Part shown: one piece after another, positions 7,723 to 14,878 of the stretch
Position numbering within the stretch: position 1 is the first letter of the stretch
Layout of the letters: each line of letters begins with the position of its first letter
Assembly (NCBI RefSeq): GCF_042682745.1
Contig: NZ_JBHUIO010000005.1
Span: 992,001 to 1,056,000, forward strand
Direction: 5' to 3'
DNA from: Tumebacillus_A lipolyticus
GTDB taxonomy: Bacteria; Bacillota; Bacilli; Tumebacillales; Tumebacillaceae
Length of the DNA stretch: 64,000 nt
Notes under the pieces: model-generated
Database searches by the model: none
What the model was told of the DNA's origin: nothing
The model's input: the letters and a program-made list of their open reading frames with translations, nothing else
Program-made: the position numbers and the translations under genes

Positions 7723-9434
7723 GCGTACACCCCCGCTGCAGACGTTGCGATCTGCTCTTCCAGCGACTTTTCAATGCGCCGCACGATCGTATCGATGTCG
7801 TAGCCGTTGGTGATGTCTCCCGTCTGTACACTGACGGTCGGCTGCAAGGAGACGAAGTTCTGGATGTTTTTCATCTCAGCCAACTCGCGCATGATCTTGA
7901 GATCTTCGCTCGCGATGTCTACCGTGCCACCGATCTGGCCGACTTTGCCCACTTCGTCGATTTTGCTCGGTATTGTGAACGCCGTACCTGCCCCGCTGCC
8001 AATGCCGCCAATTCCACCAGCGCCAAAATCCCATTTTAATAACTCATCTTTGTAATCCTTTGGCTCGCTTTCGTCCTTGAAGGTCAGCTTGTTCTTCAGA
8101 TCTTCCAAAGAAAAATTCTCGATAAATTCTTGGCCCGCTTCTTTCGCTTTTGAAAAATCGGCCTTGAACTCAATATTGCTGATCATCTTGGCATCTACAC
8201 CGAGTAAATCCCCGAAGAATTTGGCCACCTTATTTATCCCGTTGATCGCACCATTGATCAGGCTGACGATCGCGTTGACCGCCCACTCTGCTGAATCGAC
8301 GATAAAGCCAAACGCAGCGCTAAACACCTTGCGAACACCGTTTGTCACCACTTCGAATGACAGCAAGGCGGTGATGATACCGATGATCAGAGAGATGATA
8401 AACATGATTGGATTGGCCTTCATCGCCATAAACAGTGCCTTCACGCCACTTGTTAAAGCCATCACAGCCGCTTTCGCAGCGCTCATCACCGTTGTCATCA
8501 CATAATGTGCGGTCGTGTACAGCCATACTCCGATGGTCAGCGAGTTCATCATCAGATAATAGGCGCCCCAGGCTGCCGCGACGCCGAGAATGTATGGCGC
8601 CAGCGCCCAGAGAAACATGAGGAGGTTCTGAATGACGATCAACACTCCTCCAATCGCTGACTGGATCACTTCCCAAACGGGCGGGACAATCGAAATCAGC
8701 CAGAGAAAGGCTGATGCTACCCCTTGTAAAACGGTGGCCCAGACAGACATAAAGACTTGGAACGCTTCACCATCGAGAGCATTCGTCAGGAAATCGACCA
8801 AGGGAAGCAGCGCCGTCATAGCTCCAGTGCCTGCCTCGGCAAAGAGCGTCTGGAACTTATTTATCAGCGTGTCCAGTTTTTGTTGAGGAGCGTCCGACAT
8901 CTTCTGCATCGCCTCTTCGCTTTTGCCCGCCATTTCCAAAAGCTTATCAAACGCTTTGATAAATCCGTCCACGTCACCTTGTTTCCCGAGGTCAGCGATC
9001 TTCAAATCTTTCACGTGCGCCGAGTTGAACTGTTTCGAGAGAGAGAGCACCTCTCCGTTCATCGCTTCCCTAAGAGTCGTAAATGCACCTGCGAGACCAG
9101 TTCCTGTCGTATCGAATGTGGCGATCTGCCGTGCAAGTCGGTTCATCTCATTCAGTTGGTCGATGTTTTTGCTAAAGGAGAGGTTTCCGAGAGCACCATT
9201 CATGTATGTCGACAAATCAACGCCATTTTGAATCGCATCTTTTTTTACCTGCTCAAAAACCTTTGAACCGAGATCATCATTTTCGAGTCGCGCCTTAAAC
9301 AGATACTCCATCTGCATGAAATTCTTTGCCGTGCCAAATGACACTTCTGCCAGCATATTAAGAGTTTTCACAGCCCCGCTGACCGCGTTTGTGAAACCAT
9401 TAATATTGTCTAGAAAGTCTTTTATCGTCGCCAT
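7719..9434 (-). CDS. xkdO: Tape measure protein (XkdO position), short
   Basis: A 571-aa protein. The start is ATG 9434 with GGAGGTGAAGG just before it; the frame is open further upstream to 9689 but encodes Arg/Ser-rich nonsense there. It has helical coiled segments (residues 1-190), four to five hydrophobic stretches around 190-350 (LLPLVDFLTNALDG, VFMSVWATVLQGVASAFLWLI, MFIISLIIGIITALLSF) and a Gly-rich linker near 460-480, the normal tape-measure pattern. It sets tail length and is ejected through the tube. PBSX XkdO is more than twice as long, so this tail should be short. Confidence 0.88.
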   Translation of the reverse strand: MATIKDFLDNINGFTNAVSGAVKTLNMLAEVSFGTAKNFMQMEYLFKARLENDDLGSKVFEQVKKDAIQNGVDLSTYMNGALGNLSFSKNIDQLNEMNRLARQIATFDTTGTGLAGAFTTLREAMNGEVLSLSKQFNSAHVKDLKIADLGKQGDVDGFIKAFDKLLEMAGKSEEAMQKMSDAPQQKLDTLINKFQTLFAEAGTGAMTALLPLVDFLTNALDGEAFQVFMSVWATVLQGVASAFLWLISIVPPVWEVIQSAIGGVLIVIQNLLMFLWALAPYILGVAAAWGAYYLMMNSLTIGVWLYTTAHYVMTTVMSAAKAAVMALTSGVKALFMAMKANPIMFIISLIIGIITALLSFEVVTNGVRKVFSAAFGFIVDSAEWAVNAIVSLINGAINGINKVAKFFGDLLGVDAKMISNIEFKADFSKAKEAGQEFIENFSLEDLKNKLTFKDESEPKDYKDELLKWDFGAGGIGGIGSGAGTAFTIPSKIDEVGKVGQIGGTVDIASEDLKIMRELAEMKNIQNFVSLQPTVSVQTGDITNGYDIDTIVRRIEKSLEEQIATSAAGVYA

Positions 9435-9566
9435 TTCCTTCACCTCCTTCAATAAACTTCTCAGCCAAAAAGCTCCGCAGGTTGACAGCCCTCTCGCTGT
9501 TTCTGTCAAAAGATTGCCTTCGCTTCTTGCCTTGCCACTCTGCCTGCTACGCGCTGTTGGGGACGC

Positions 9567-9589
9567 GGGGACACAGCTGCTGTATCCCC
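9567..9589 (-). other. Strong hairpin in the leader of the tape measure gene
   Basis: An inverted repeat with arms GGGGATACAGC and GCTGTGTCCCC (one G-T pair) lies in the 205-base gap between the extended chaperone frame and the tape measure start. No T-run follows, so it is not an obvious terminator. It may act as a processing site or transcription brake that lowers tape measure output relative to tube and sheath. Confidence 0.45.
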
Positions 9590-9639
9590 GGGGTTGCCCC
9601 AACCGACAGGAGCTGCCTTGACAGAATCGCTGGCGGCAG

Positions 9640-10229
9640 CTACTTCTTCGCCTTTTTCGCCGCCCGCTTCTCCGCCTCGATCCGCACATCGATCAGTGCG
9701 AAGATCGCCGCTTTTTTTCGCAGCGACATCTCCGCCAGATCATGAGGAAGTATGTTTAGTTCATGGAGGGCGTAGTAAGCGTAGTTCCACTCGCCATCGC
9801 CCTCTTTGATCAGTTTTTTACTTCGTCAATCAGCGTGCCGAGGTCTTTGTCAAAGCCGTTGATCTCCTGTACTTTTTCGATCAGCCGTGCGTATTCGCCA
9901 GGCAGCAGCATCTTGCGGAGCAGGTTGTCGGCGCCTACAGCGCCGTAAGAGTTTTGCAGAGCCGCATTTTTCAGATCGGGGAAGACGACGCTTGAGACGA
10001 CCAGCTTGGCCATATAGTCTTCTGGCGAAGTTTCCTGCACGTACTGCCCTTTGACCTTCACCCGCTTGGTGGCCGACTTGCGGATCTCTTCGTTCTCCGC
10101 CTCGGTCATCCAGCGCAACTTCCAGGGAATCGGCTTTCCATCGCTATCCTTGAATCGTTCCGACACCACCAGCTCTTCAATGCCGTCGGCCAATACGTTC
10201 TCTGCAAAAAACATGCTCAATTCGCTCAT
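9640..10229 (-). CDS. Frameshift-extended tail assembly chaperone (XkdN-T)
   Basis: This is the predicted -1 frameshift product, about 196 aa. The short chaperone ends GTA AAA AAC TGA. The heptamer A AAA AAC (9819-9813) is a classical X XXY YYZ slippery site, and slipping back one base continues as LIKEGDGEWNYAYYALHELN for 57 residues to TAG at 9640, ending in a Lys/Ala-rich helix. Many long-tailed phages make G and GT chaperones this way just upstream of the tape measure gene. The extension has no start codon or SD of its own. I infer programmed frameshifting from these features. Confidence 0.8.
9810..10229 (-). CDS. xkdN: Tail assembly chaperone XkdN
   Basis: A 139-aa XkdN-family chaperone expected to bind tape measure protein and tube subunits during assembly. 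It begins MSELSMFFAENVLADGIEEL and contains the conserved KPIPWKLRWMTEAENEEIRK and VVFPDLKNAALQNSYG segments. It lies between the tube gene and the tape measure gene. Its last three codons overlap the slippery site that yields the extended product. Confidence 0.92.
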   Translation of the reverse strand: MSELSMFFAENVLADGIEELVVSERFKDSDGKPIPWKLRWMTEAENEEIRKSATKRVKVKGQYVQETSPEDYMAKLVVSSVVFPDLKNAALQNSYGAVGADNLLRKMLLPGEYARLIEKVQEINGFDKDLGTLIDEVKN

Positions 10230-10254
10230 CTGCTTACCTCCAAGTTTGTTTTAA

Positions 10255-10719
10255 TTATCCTTGTGCCGGGGCGACGAAGTTTTCGAGAAGCTCCACACCA
10301 TCGAACGTGAACTCGATTTCTTCATCCAAGACTTCGCTCTCCGTGTCCACCTTCGCGATGATCACGCTGTCGAGGTTGACGTTTTTCAGGACAACCGTTT
10401 GGCGCCCGATCGAAGAGGTCGGGTCTTCGTTGACGATCTGGATGTCAAAGTACACGTCCTTGCCCGTCTTGATGTAATCCAACATCATTTGACGGAACAT
10501 CGTCGTCGCGTAGTAAATCGTCATGCTGCCCGTTCCCGACCAACCGATCGCCTTGTGCTGCACACCACGACGACCGAGTGTCTTGATCTCCGCCTTCTGC
10601 TTTTCTACCGTCGCTTCGAGTGTTTTGACGTAAAACATCTCCTCCACTCGACCGTTGATCGTCGCATATGCGCGACCTTCTTGCCCTGAAATTGCGTCTT
10701 GTGCTCTGAAGAATGCCAT
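10255..10719 (-). CDS. xkdM: Tail tube protein XkdM
   Basis: A 154-aa inner tube protein of contractile tails. The opening FRAQDAISGQEGRAYATING, the LGRRGVQHKAIGWSGTGSMT segment and the C-terminal TFDGVELLENF fit the XkdM family, and its length is normal. It starts directly after the sheath gene with no spacer. Confidence 0.93.
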   Translation of the reverse strand: MAFFRAQDAISGQEGRAYATINGRVEEMFYVKTLEATVEKQKAEIKTLGRRGVQHKAIGWSGTGSMTIYYATTMFRQMMLDYIKTGKDVYFDIQIVNEDPTSSIGRQTVVLKNVNLDSVIIAKVDTESEVLDEEIEFTFDGVELLENFVAPAQG

Positions 10720-12036
10720 CTATCGCACCTGCACTTTCATGTAGATTTTTTCGATCGCATCCACCGGTTGGATGCTGACTTCCACGTACACGCTATCGGT
10801 TTCCGCACCCGCCTGCACGACCACATCGGACTGTGCGTCAAAGTTTTGGACCGCGCCCAAGCCTTGCAGCGATTCGAGATACTTGTTGCATTCGTTGCGA
10901 AGCAGGTTGCGCCCATCCTGGTTGTTGCCCACCTTGCCGACAAACGCCAGCTCGAAAACGCGTTTCAGATCGTTGTTGATGCTGTCGAGCACGCGGAGTG
11001 CACGGTTCTTCGAGAATTCGCGACCTTTGGTCGGGGTGTAGGTGGTCAAGGTGTTGATGTCCTGCTCGACGACGATCCGACCGTTGTTGCGGGTGAAGAC
11101 GATCTCGCCATTGCGCAGAGCGGTCTCGATCTGCGAGTTGGTGTAGCGCGGCGAAGCGTCGACCGCCCCGTCATACGGAAGATAGGTCAGCGATTCGTTG
11201 ACCTGCGCAGCAGCTGTCGCAGCTGCCACCCATGCGGTCGCCTGCGCAGCCGTCAGCGTTTTGCCATCGGTCAGCACCACGCCGTTCTTGACGCTGATCA
11301 CGCCCTCGTAGTCGGCAGCCGGATAATTTTCCATGACCGCCTGCACTTTCTTGCCCTCTGTCTCCCGCATGCGGCGGACGTAAGCGGCATAGAGCCCCTT
11401 CAGAGACGCATCGGTGGAGGCGAGCGCGATCGTCTGGTATTCCACCACTTCAAGCGCGGTCAGATAATCGACGTGATCCTGATTGGTCACCGCTCCATCT
11501 GCACCGCCTGTGAGCGGCAGTGCAGCGGTCGCTTCCAAAGCACCGGTGCCGGAGAATTTTACCCAGCCGTTTTGCTTCAGCTCACCGATCGCCTTCACAG
11601 ACTGCACGTCCACAGCAATGCCGGAGATCAGCGTGCGCACGATATACAGCGACTCGTCGTCGATGTCCTGCTGAATCACCACCGAAAGATCGTTGCCGCG
11701 CACACCGCCATGAATCGCCGTGACGCTCAGACCGGACAGCGCAGCTGTTGCTTTGGTACCGGTGTTCAGACGGTAGATGAGCGCAGTCTTCGCGCGCTTC
11801 AGCGCTTCGCGAACGAGCAGCATCTGCGGAGCTGTGATGTCATACCCAAGCAGTGTGCTGGTGTCATCCCCCGCGTTGATCGCGATCACCGCGTGCGACT
11901 CCCCCCAAGAAAGCGGCAGGGCCATCGTCACGATCCCGCGATCGCCAAGCCCCCCCATCGATTTCGGAATGCTTTCAAAATTGACGTACACCCCCGGGCG
12001 CACTTTGTTTTGGACGGTCCAAGTTCCTCCAGCCAT
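10720..12036 (-). CDS. xkdK: Contractile tail sheath protein XkdK
   Basis: A 438-aa sheath protein; its contraction drives the tube into the target. The N-terminus (RPGVYVNFESIPKSM), the internal GYDITAPQMLLVREALKRAKTALIYRLNTG and the C-terminal FELAFVGKVGNNQDGRNLLRNECNKYLE-type domain are characteristic, and the frame is intact. A sheath gene makes this a contractile, myovirus-like or R-type particle. It starts two bases before the end of the YkzL-like gene. Confidence 0.95.
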   Translation of the reverse strand: MAGGTWTVQNKVRPGVYVNFESIPKSMGGLGDRGIVTMALPLSWGESHAVIAINAGDDTSTLLGYDITAPQMLLVREALKRAKTALIYRLNTGTKATAALSGLSVTAIHGGVRGNDLSVVIQQDIDDESLYIVRTLISGIAVDVQSVKAIGELKQNGWVKFSGTGALEATAALPLTGGADGAVTNQDHVDYLTALEVVEYQTIALASTDASLKGLYAAYVRRMRETEGKKVQAVMENYPAADYEGVISVKNGVVLTDGKTLTAAQATAWVAAATAAAQVNESLTYLPYDGAVDASPRYTNSQIETALRNGEIVFTRNNGRIVVEQDINTLTTYTPTKGREFSKNRALRVLDSINNDLKRVFELAFVGKVGNNQDGRNLLRNECNKYLESLQGLGAVQNFDAQSDVVVQAGAETDSVYVEVSIQPVDAIEKIYMKVQVR

Positions 12037-12210
12037 CTAACATACCTCCTTTTGCAAAAATTCTGTTGCCAGCGATTTCACTTGCTCCGTCGTATAGGTC
12101 TCCTCATCGGAGAGCAAAGCGTTCAACACATCTTTTTGAGCAAGTGTGAATTGTTTCGATGCAAGGAACTGCTCTTTTGTGTAGCGCATCGAGTCCTCTT
12201 TGTTACTCAT
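12037..12210 (-). CDS. YkzL-like small tail protein
   Basis: A 57-aa protein (begins MSNKEDSMRYTKEQFLASKQ, ends LATEFLQKEVC). Small proteins with a YTKEQFLxSK start lie immediately before the sheath gene in PBSX-type tails (YkzL in Bacillus subtilis). It overlaps the XkdJ-like gene by eight bases. Function is unknown. Confidence 0.8.
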   Translation of the reverse strand: MSNKEDSMRYTKEQFLASKQFTLAQKDVLNALLSDEETYTTEQVKSLATEFLQKEVC

Positions 12211-12649
12211 CCTTGATGTCCCCTCTCTGTTCCAATCTGCTCATCAGCGGCACCTCTTCCGCCTGACGAACCATGTGGATGTCGTAGTTAATAAAGAAGT
12301 GAAGCACTCCGTCGATGATCTCGTACCGCAGCTTGCTGCCTCGGATCAGCCCATCGTCGAGCGCGACATAGTCCAAGCAGTCGTAGAGCTGTTCTGCCAC
12401 AGCATGCATCTCCGCGACCCGTGTGTCCGCTTCACCCTCTTTAGGCTCATTCGGAAAGTACTGCACATCGAACGGGTAGGTTCGCTTGTAGCGGCGACCG
12501 CCCATCCGATCATAGGTGGGAGCGACTAGGCGAACAAAAAAACAGGGTGCTGTCTGCCCCTGTCCCATCGATTCCCCATAGATCGCCAGTTCGGGGAATT
12601 TCCCCTCCAGCGCCGCAAGAACGGCGTTTACTACATCGTTATTCGTCAT
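12203..12649 (-). CDS. Tail terminator-like protein (XkdJ position, DUF6838-like)
   Basis: A 148-aa protein with the small alpha/beta pattern of tail-terminator/connector proteins (PCFFVRLVAPTYDRMGGRRY, then FDVQYFPNEPKEGEADTRVAEM). It is immediately upstream of the YkzL-like and sheath genes, as XkdJ is in PBSX. Its likely job is to cap the head-proximal end of the tail. It is the most head-proximal intact structural gene in the locus, consistent with a headless particle. Confidence 0.75.
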   Translation of the reverse strand: MTNNDVVNAVLAALEGKFPELAIYGESMGQGQTAPCFFVRLVAPTYDRMGGRRYKRTYPFDVQYFPNEPKEGEADTRVAEMHAVAEQLYDCLDYVALDDGLIRGSKLRYEIIDGVLHFFINYDIHMVRQAEEVPLMSRLEQRGDIKDE

Positions 12650-12878
12650 CGCGATACGCCTCCATCACCGCCTGCGTCACTTTCACCTGCAAGTGTGCGA
12701 TCAGCTCTTGGCGAGTGTACGGGTCTGCGTTGTGGTGCCCGGTCAACACGGTGCCATCTTTCGATTTTGCCGCGAAGACGACCTGTCGGATCTCTCCATC
12801 TTTCGCGAGCACCAGGAGGTGCTCAAGCCCCGCGATGGCATCTTGTTGCGGATGTTTAAAGCGTACAACTTTTGCCAG
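12639..12878 (-). CDS. Small conserved phage-type protein with a CTG start
   Basis: A 79-aa frame (MAKVVRFKHPQQDAIAGLEH, then LAKDGEIRQVV, AKSKDGTVLTGHHNAD, ending YRDDE). An in-frame TGA lies only five codons upstream and no ATG, GTG or TTG falls between, so initiation must be at CTG 12878; GAGGAGGGG sits seven bases before it. The KDGTVLTGxxNAD pattern recurs in small proteins of Firmicute phages of unknown role. It overlaps the XkdJ-like gene by 11 bases, which implies coupled translation. Confidence 0.65.
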   Translation of the reverse strand: MAKVVRFKHPQQDAIAGLEHLLVLAKDGEIRQVVFAAKSKDGTVLTGHHNADPYTRQELIAHLQVKVTQAVMEAYRDDE

Positions 12879-12890
12879 CAGAACCCCTCC

Positions 12891-12962
12891 TCAACTTGAC
12901 GGTCGGCCGTTGAGTACCTGCTCGATCAGCTCGAACTTCTTGTTCATCAGATCGCTCGCCAA
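12891..12962 (-). CDS. Possible 23-aa peptide gene (TTG start)
   Basis: A short frame (MASDLMNKKFELIEQVLNGR plus three residues) starts at TTG with AGGAGAT ten bases upstream and stops within the SD of the CTG-start gene. Its position in a tightly overlapping series and the good SD support translation. It could instead be a remnant of a longer gene or only a coupling device. Confidence 0.3.
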   Translation of the reverse strand: MASDLMNKKFELIEQVLNGRPSS

Positions 12963-12965
12963 TCT

Positions 12966-13290
12966 TCATTCGATCTCCTGCCTAGAGATCGTCATCACCA
13001 ATCGTCCGCCGACCCATTCGGTGTTGTTCAGTTCCCCTCTGTAGCGAAATTCGATCTCGCGCACATAGGGAGTGTTGTTAAAATCTCAATTGCATATTTG
13101 TTGCCTCGTCGTTGCCCATTTCCGATCGGTTAGGTTCATCCAGCTGTCCTGAGCGAACCTGTGTCCGACCTTTGATCCTCTCCAGCGTTTCGAGCGAGTC
13201 CCGAATGGTATCGAGTGGGAAGTGCTCCTCCATCCGATGCTCGTTGGTACGCTGAAGCCGATCTGCCATCTCATCACGTCTTTCGATCAT
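12966..13290 (-). pseudogene. Small phage gene split by a frameshift
   Basis: The 70-aa frame from ATG 13290 (begins MIERRDEMADRLQRTNEHRM) ends at TAA in GATTTTAAC. Removing one T from the four-T run at 13080-13083 continues as MQLRFNNTPYVREIEFRYRG to TGA at 12966, a smooth protein-like sequence. I read this as a one-base insertion in a gene of about 107 aa, or in a separate small gene starting at the MQLRF methionine. Product unrecognised. A sequencing error in the run is the alternative. Confidence 0.5.
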
Positions 13291-13406
13291 CCATGGATGG
13301 CAACGCGATTCGTCACACCTGCAAAATGCAGATCGATCCGAGCGCTACTGCTGATGCAAGCGCTCCTCGGGTGCAACGCTCTGAGAGCCCCCTCGACCCG
13401 CTACAT
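13287..13406 (-). pseudogene. Possible small phage gene with amber codon at position 2
   Basis: A good SD (AGGGGTGAGG) precedes ATG 13406, but the next codon is TAG. The frame then stays open for 37 codons (RVEGALRALHPRS, later ARIDLHFAGVTNRVAIHG) and ends in a TGA that overlaps the next ATG as ATGA, the usual coupling arrangement here. A CAG-to-TAG change would explain it. The reading rests on context only. Confidence 0.35.
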
Positions 13407-13451
13407 GATCCTCACCCCTTTCACCGCTTGCTAGGAAGAGCGATCGCAAAC

Positions 13452-13482
13452 AAAAAAGCTCATCACCTGTGTGAAGAGCTTC
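13452..13482 (-). terminator. Intrinsic terminator upstream of the tail operon
   Basis: On the minus strand AAGCTC-TTCAC-ACAG-GTGA-T-GAGCTT is followed by TTTTT. This would end transcripts arriving from the activator gene, so the tail genes should need their own promoter between about 13450 and 13290. A 61-codon frame also reads through the hairpin, which lowers certainty. Confidence 0.55.
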
Positions 13483-13665
13483 AAGTTGTTGCAGATGCGC
13501 TTTCGCTTCAGCCATCCTCTTGAGGATCACTGCCTGAACTTCCTTGATACCATATTATCTTGTCAAGGGAGGTCAAAACTCCGCACAAACTCCTGTTTTT
13601 CTCCAAAAAAACTCCAACTCGTTTGGGCATAAGCCCACTGCCACAAAATCACCCAGTGGAAAATG

Positions 13666-13694
13666 AAAAAGACACGACCCCATCGGCCGTGTCT
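13666..13694 (-). terminator. Terminator of the activator gene
   Basis: On the minus strand AGACACG, an 11-base loop region and CGTGTCT are followed by TTTTTC. It lies just beyond the octamer repeat tract downstream of the ArpU-like gene. Confidence 0.7.
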
Positions 13695-13836
13695 CCTCTG
13701 TTCCTCTGTTCCTCTGTTCCTCTGTTCCTCTGTTCCTCTGTTCCTCTGTTCCTCTGTTCCTCTGTTCCTCTGTTCCTCTGTTCCTCTGTTCCTCTGTTCC
13801 TCTGTTCCTCTGTTCCTCTGTTCCTCAATTCCTCTG
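13693..13836. repeat. 8-bp tandem repeat (TTCCTCTG)n
   Basis: Fifteen perfect copies of TTCCTCTG occupy 13701-13820. One variant copy (CTCCTCTG) precedes them and TTCCTCAA plus TTCCTCTG follow. The tract is purine-rich on the transcribed minus strand (CAGAGGAA). It lies between the stop codon of the activator gene (13849) and its terminator, so it is in the 3' untranslated region. All overlapping frames are low-complexity and I do not call them genes. Confidence 0.95.
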
Positions 13837-13848
13837 CCCTGCTTCCAC

Positions 13849-14478
13849 TCAGCAGAGTCCAACCAATCTGCCAAACTCGCGCAGTGCGCCTTTGCGCCAG
13901 TAGTGATAGGTCGATTCTGCCAAGCCCTCTTCCGCATCTCCATCATCGGTCAACTTCATCATCACGGCGACGACCGACTTTCCTTCTACGTATTGCAGCC
14001 GCAAGATCGAGGCGCCTTTCTCATCGTAGCTGGCCAGATCATCGAGCGCTTCGTCGATCAGGTTCATCTCCTCGCGCAAGCTCTGCGCCTCTTTGGCAGC
14101 GAGCTCTGCCGCTTTTTCAAAGGTGTGGACGACCCCATCGACCGCCACGCCTTCCGCTCCCCACGCTTCTGACCCGATCATCATCCCGGTGATCTCGTCG
14201 AGCGCGATCTGATCTTGCTCATTTGCTCCCCGCATGTGACCGAACAGGTTTTCCGCCTTTTGCACATGCATCGAATCTGCCACATGCTGTGTGTAGGTGC
14301 GGCCGACGACGGCCAGTTCTACCTCTCGCTGCGAGAGCCTCGTCCGGCGCGAGAGCATCGACGTCCTCAGTCCTCTGCCCTCCGCTTGCCGCTCTTTTGC
14401 TTTGATTCTGTTTGGAAGCTTCTTGCGATCTTTTAACATCTGTTTGGCAATCTGTTCTACCTCTTTATTCGTCAGCAT
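13849..14478 (-). CDS. ArpU/XpF-like late-gene transcription activator
   Basis: A 209-aa protein. The last 75 residues (LIDEALDDLASYDEKGASIL, then YVEGKSVVAVMMKL and AESTYHYWRKGALREFG) have the sigma-region-4-like layout with a terminal YxWRKxAL helix seen in phage late regulators such as ArpU and PBSX XpF. The N-terminus is basic, with a central His/Met-rich part. It is probably the activator of the tail operon downstream. A 25-codon ORF overlaps its start. Confidence 0.65.
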   Translation of the reverse strand: MLTNKEVEQIAKQMLKDRKKLPNRIKAKERQAEGRGLRTSMLSRRTRLSQREVELAVVGRTYTQHVADSMHVQKAENLFGHMRGANEQDQIALDEITGMMIGSEAWGAEGVAVDGVVHTFEKAAELAAKEAQSLREEMNLIDEALDDLASYDEKGASILRLQYVEGKSVVAVMMKLTDDGDAEEGLAESTYHYWRKGALREFGRLVGLC

Positions 14479-14549
14479 GATAACGCCTCCCCTGATCGAA
14501 CTGGAATGCGGCTGATATCTTCGAGGCTCAAAATATGTTTTGTCTGCAT
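14472..14549 (-). CDS. 25-aa leader ORF coupled to the activator
   Basis: This frame (MQTKHILSLEDISRIPVRSG, ending EALSC) starts at ATG 14549 with CGGAGGATG upstream. It stops at TGA 14472, seven bases inside the activator gene, so the two are translationally coupled. It may be a leader that tunes activator synthesis. No known peptide family. Confidence 0.5.
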   Translation of the reverse strand: MQTKHILSLEDISRIPVRSGEALSC

Positions 14550-14589
14550 GCTCTCACATCCTCCGATATCGCAACGTCATATTCCGTAT

Positions 14590-14619
14590 ATTACAATATC
14601 AGGAATGTAATTACATCAA
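14590..14619 (-). promoter_or_regulatory. Promoter and palindromic operator of the activator gene
   Basis: On the minus strand TTGATG (14619-14614) and TGTAAT (14595-14590) are 18 bases apart, a plausible SigA promoter. The perfect palindrome TGTAATTACA (14606-14615) overlaps the -35 and spacer, where a repressor would block RNA polymerase. The HTH-TPR receptor encoded just upstream is the obvious candidate ligand; that link is inference. Confidence 0.5.
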
Positions 14620-14677
14620 TTATTAATAAATGCGAAACTTACAAATTTCTTATTTCACTTGAAAAGGAAAAAGAAAA

Positions 14678-14699
14678 ACAGAGGCGCAAGCGCCCCTGT
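14678..14699 (-). terminator. Terminator of receptor-peptide operon
   Basis: On the minus strand ACAGGGGCG-CTTG-CGCCTCTGT is followed by TTTTTC, a strong hairpin 11 bases after the pro-peptide stop codon. Confidence 0.85.
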
Positions 14700-14709
14700 A
14701 CCAGCAGTG

Positions 14710-14847
14710 CTATCGTTGCGACACCCCGTACGGGATCGGCGGTGGTTCACCTGCTGTGCGGTTTCCATTCGACGGCTCCATAAAAGTCAATGCGGTAAAT
14801 GTCAGAGCGATCGCTGCCAGGACGGCAATCGTTTTTTTCTTCATCAT
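14710..14847 (-). CDS. 45-aa exported pro-peptide, putative signal for the TPR receptor
   Basis: This small gene starts at ATG 14847 behind an excellent SD (AAGGAGGTG), 31 bases after the receptor stop. The product opens MMKKKTIAVLAAIALTFTAL, a Sec signal sequence with a Lys-rich head and hydrophobic core, and ends TAGEPPPIPYGVSQR. Size, export signal, charged C-terminus and tandem placement after an HTH-TPR gene match Phr, PapR and AimP pro-peptides of RRNPP systems, whose mature signal is cut from the C-terminal part. The exact mature peptide cannot be read from sequence. Confidence 0.7.
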   Translation of the reverse strand: MMKKKTIAVLAAIALTFTALTFMEPSNGNRTAGEPPPIPYGVSQR

Positions 14848-14878
14848 TCGTTCTCACCTCCTTTCAAGTCAGACTCGA

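Noticed and set aside
9435..9689. 85-residue N-terminal extension of the tape measure frame
   Set aside because: The residues are Arg/Ser-rich nonsense, overlap the frameshift-extended chaperone in another frame, and the ATG at 9434 has an ideal SD.
13345..13530. 61-codon minus ORF over the terminator at 13452-13482
   Set aside because: It reads through a clear hairpin plus T-run and its second half is low quality. The start has only a weak SD. A short real peptide cannot be fully excluded.
13301..13836. CRISPR array
   Set aside because: The repeat unit is 8 bp with no spacers. No cas genes or repeat-spacer pattern occur anywhere in the window.
13560..14192. Plus-strand frames of 169 and 210 codons and a 127-codon minus frame across the octamer repeat
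   Set aside because: Their coding look comes only from the 8-bp tandem repeat, which has no stop in any frame. They have no SD and overlap the activator gene or its terminator.
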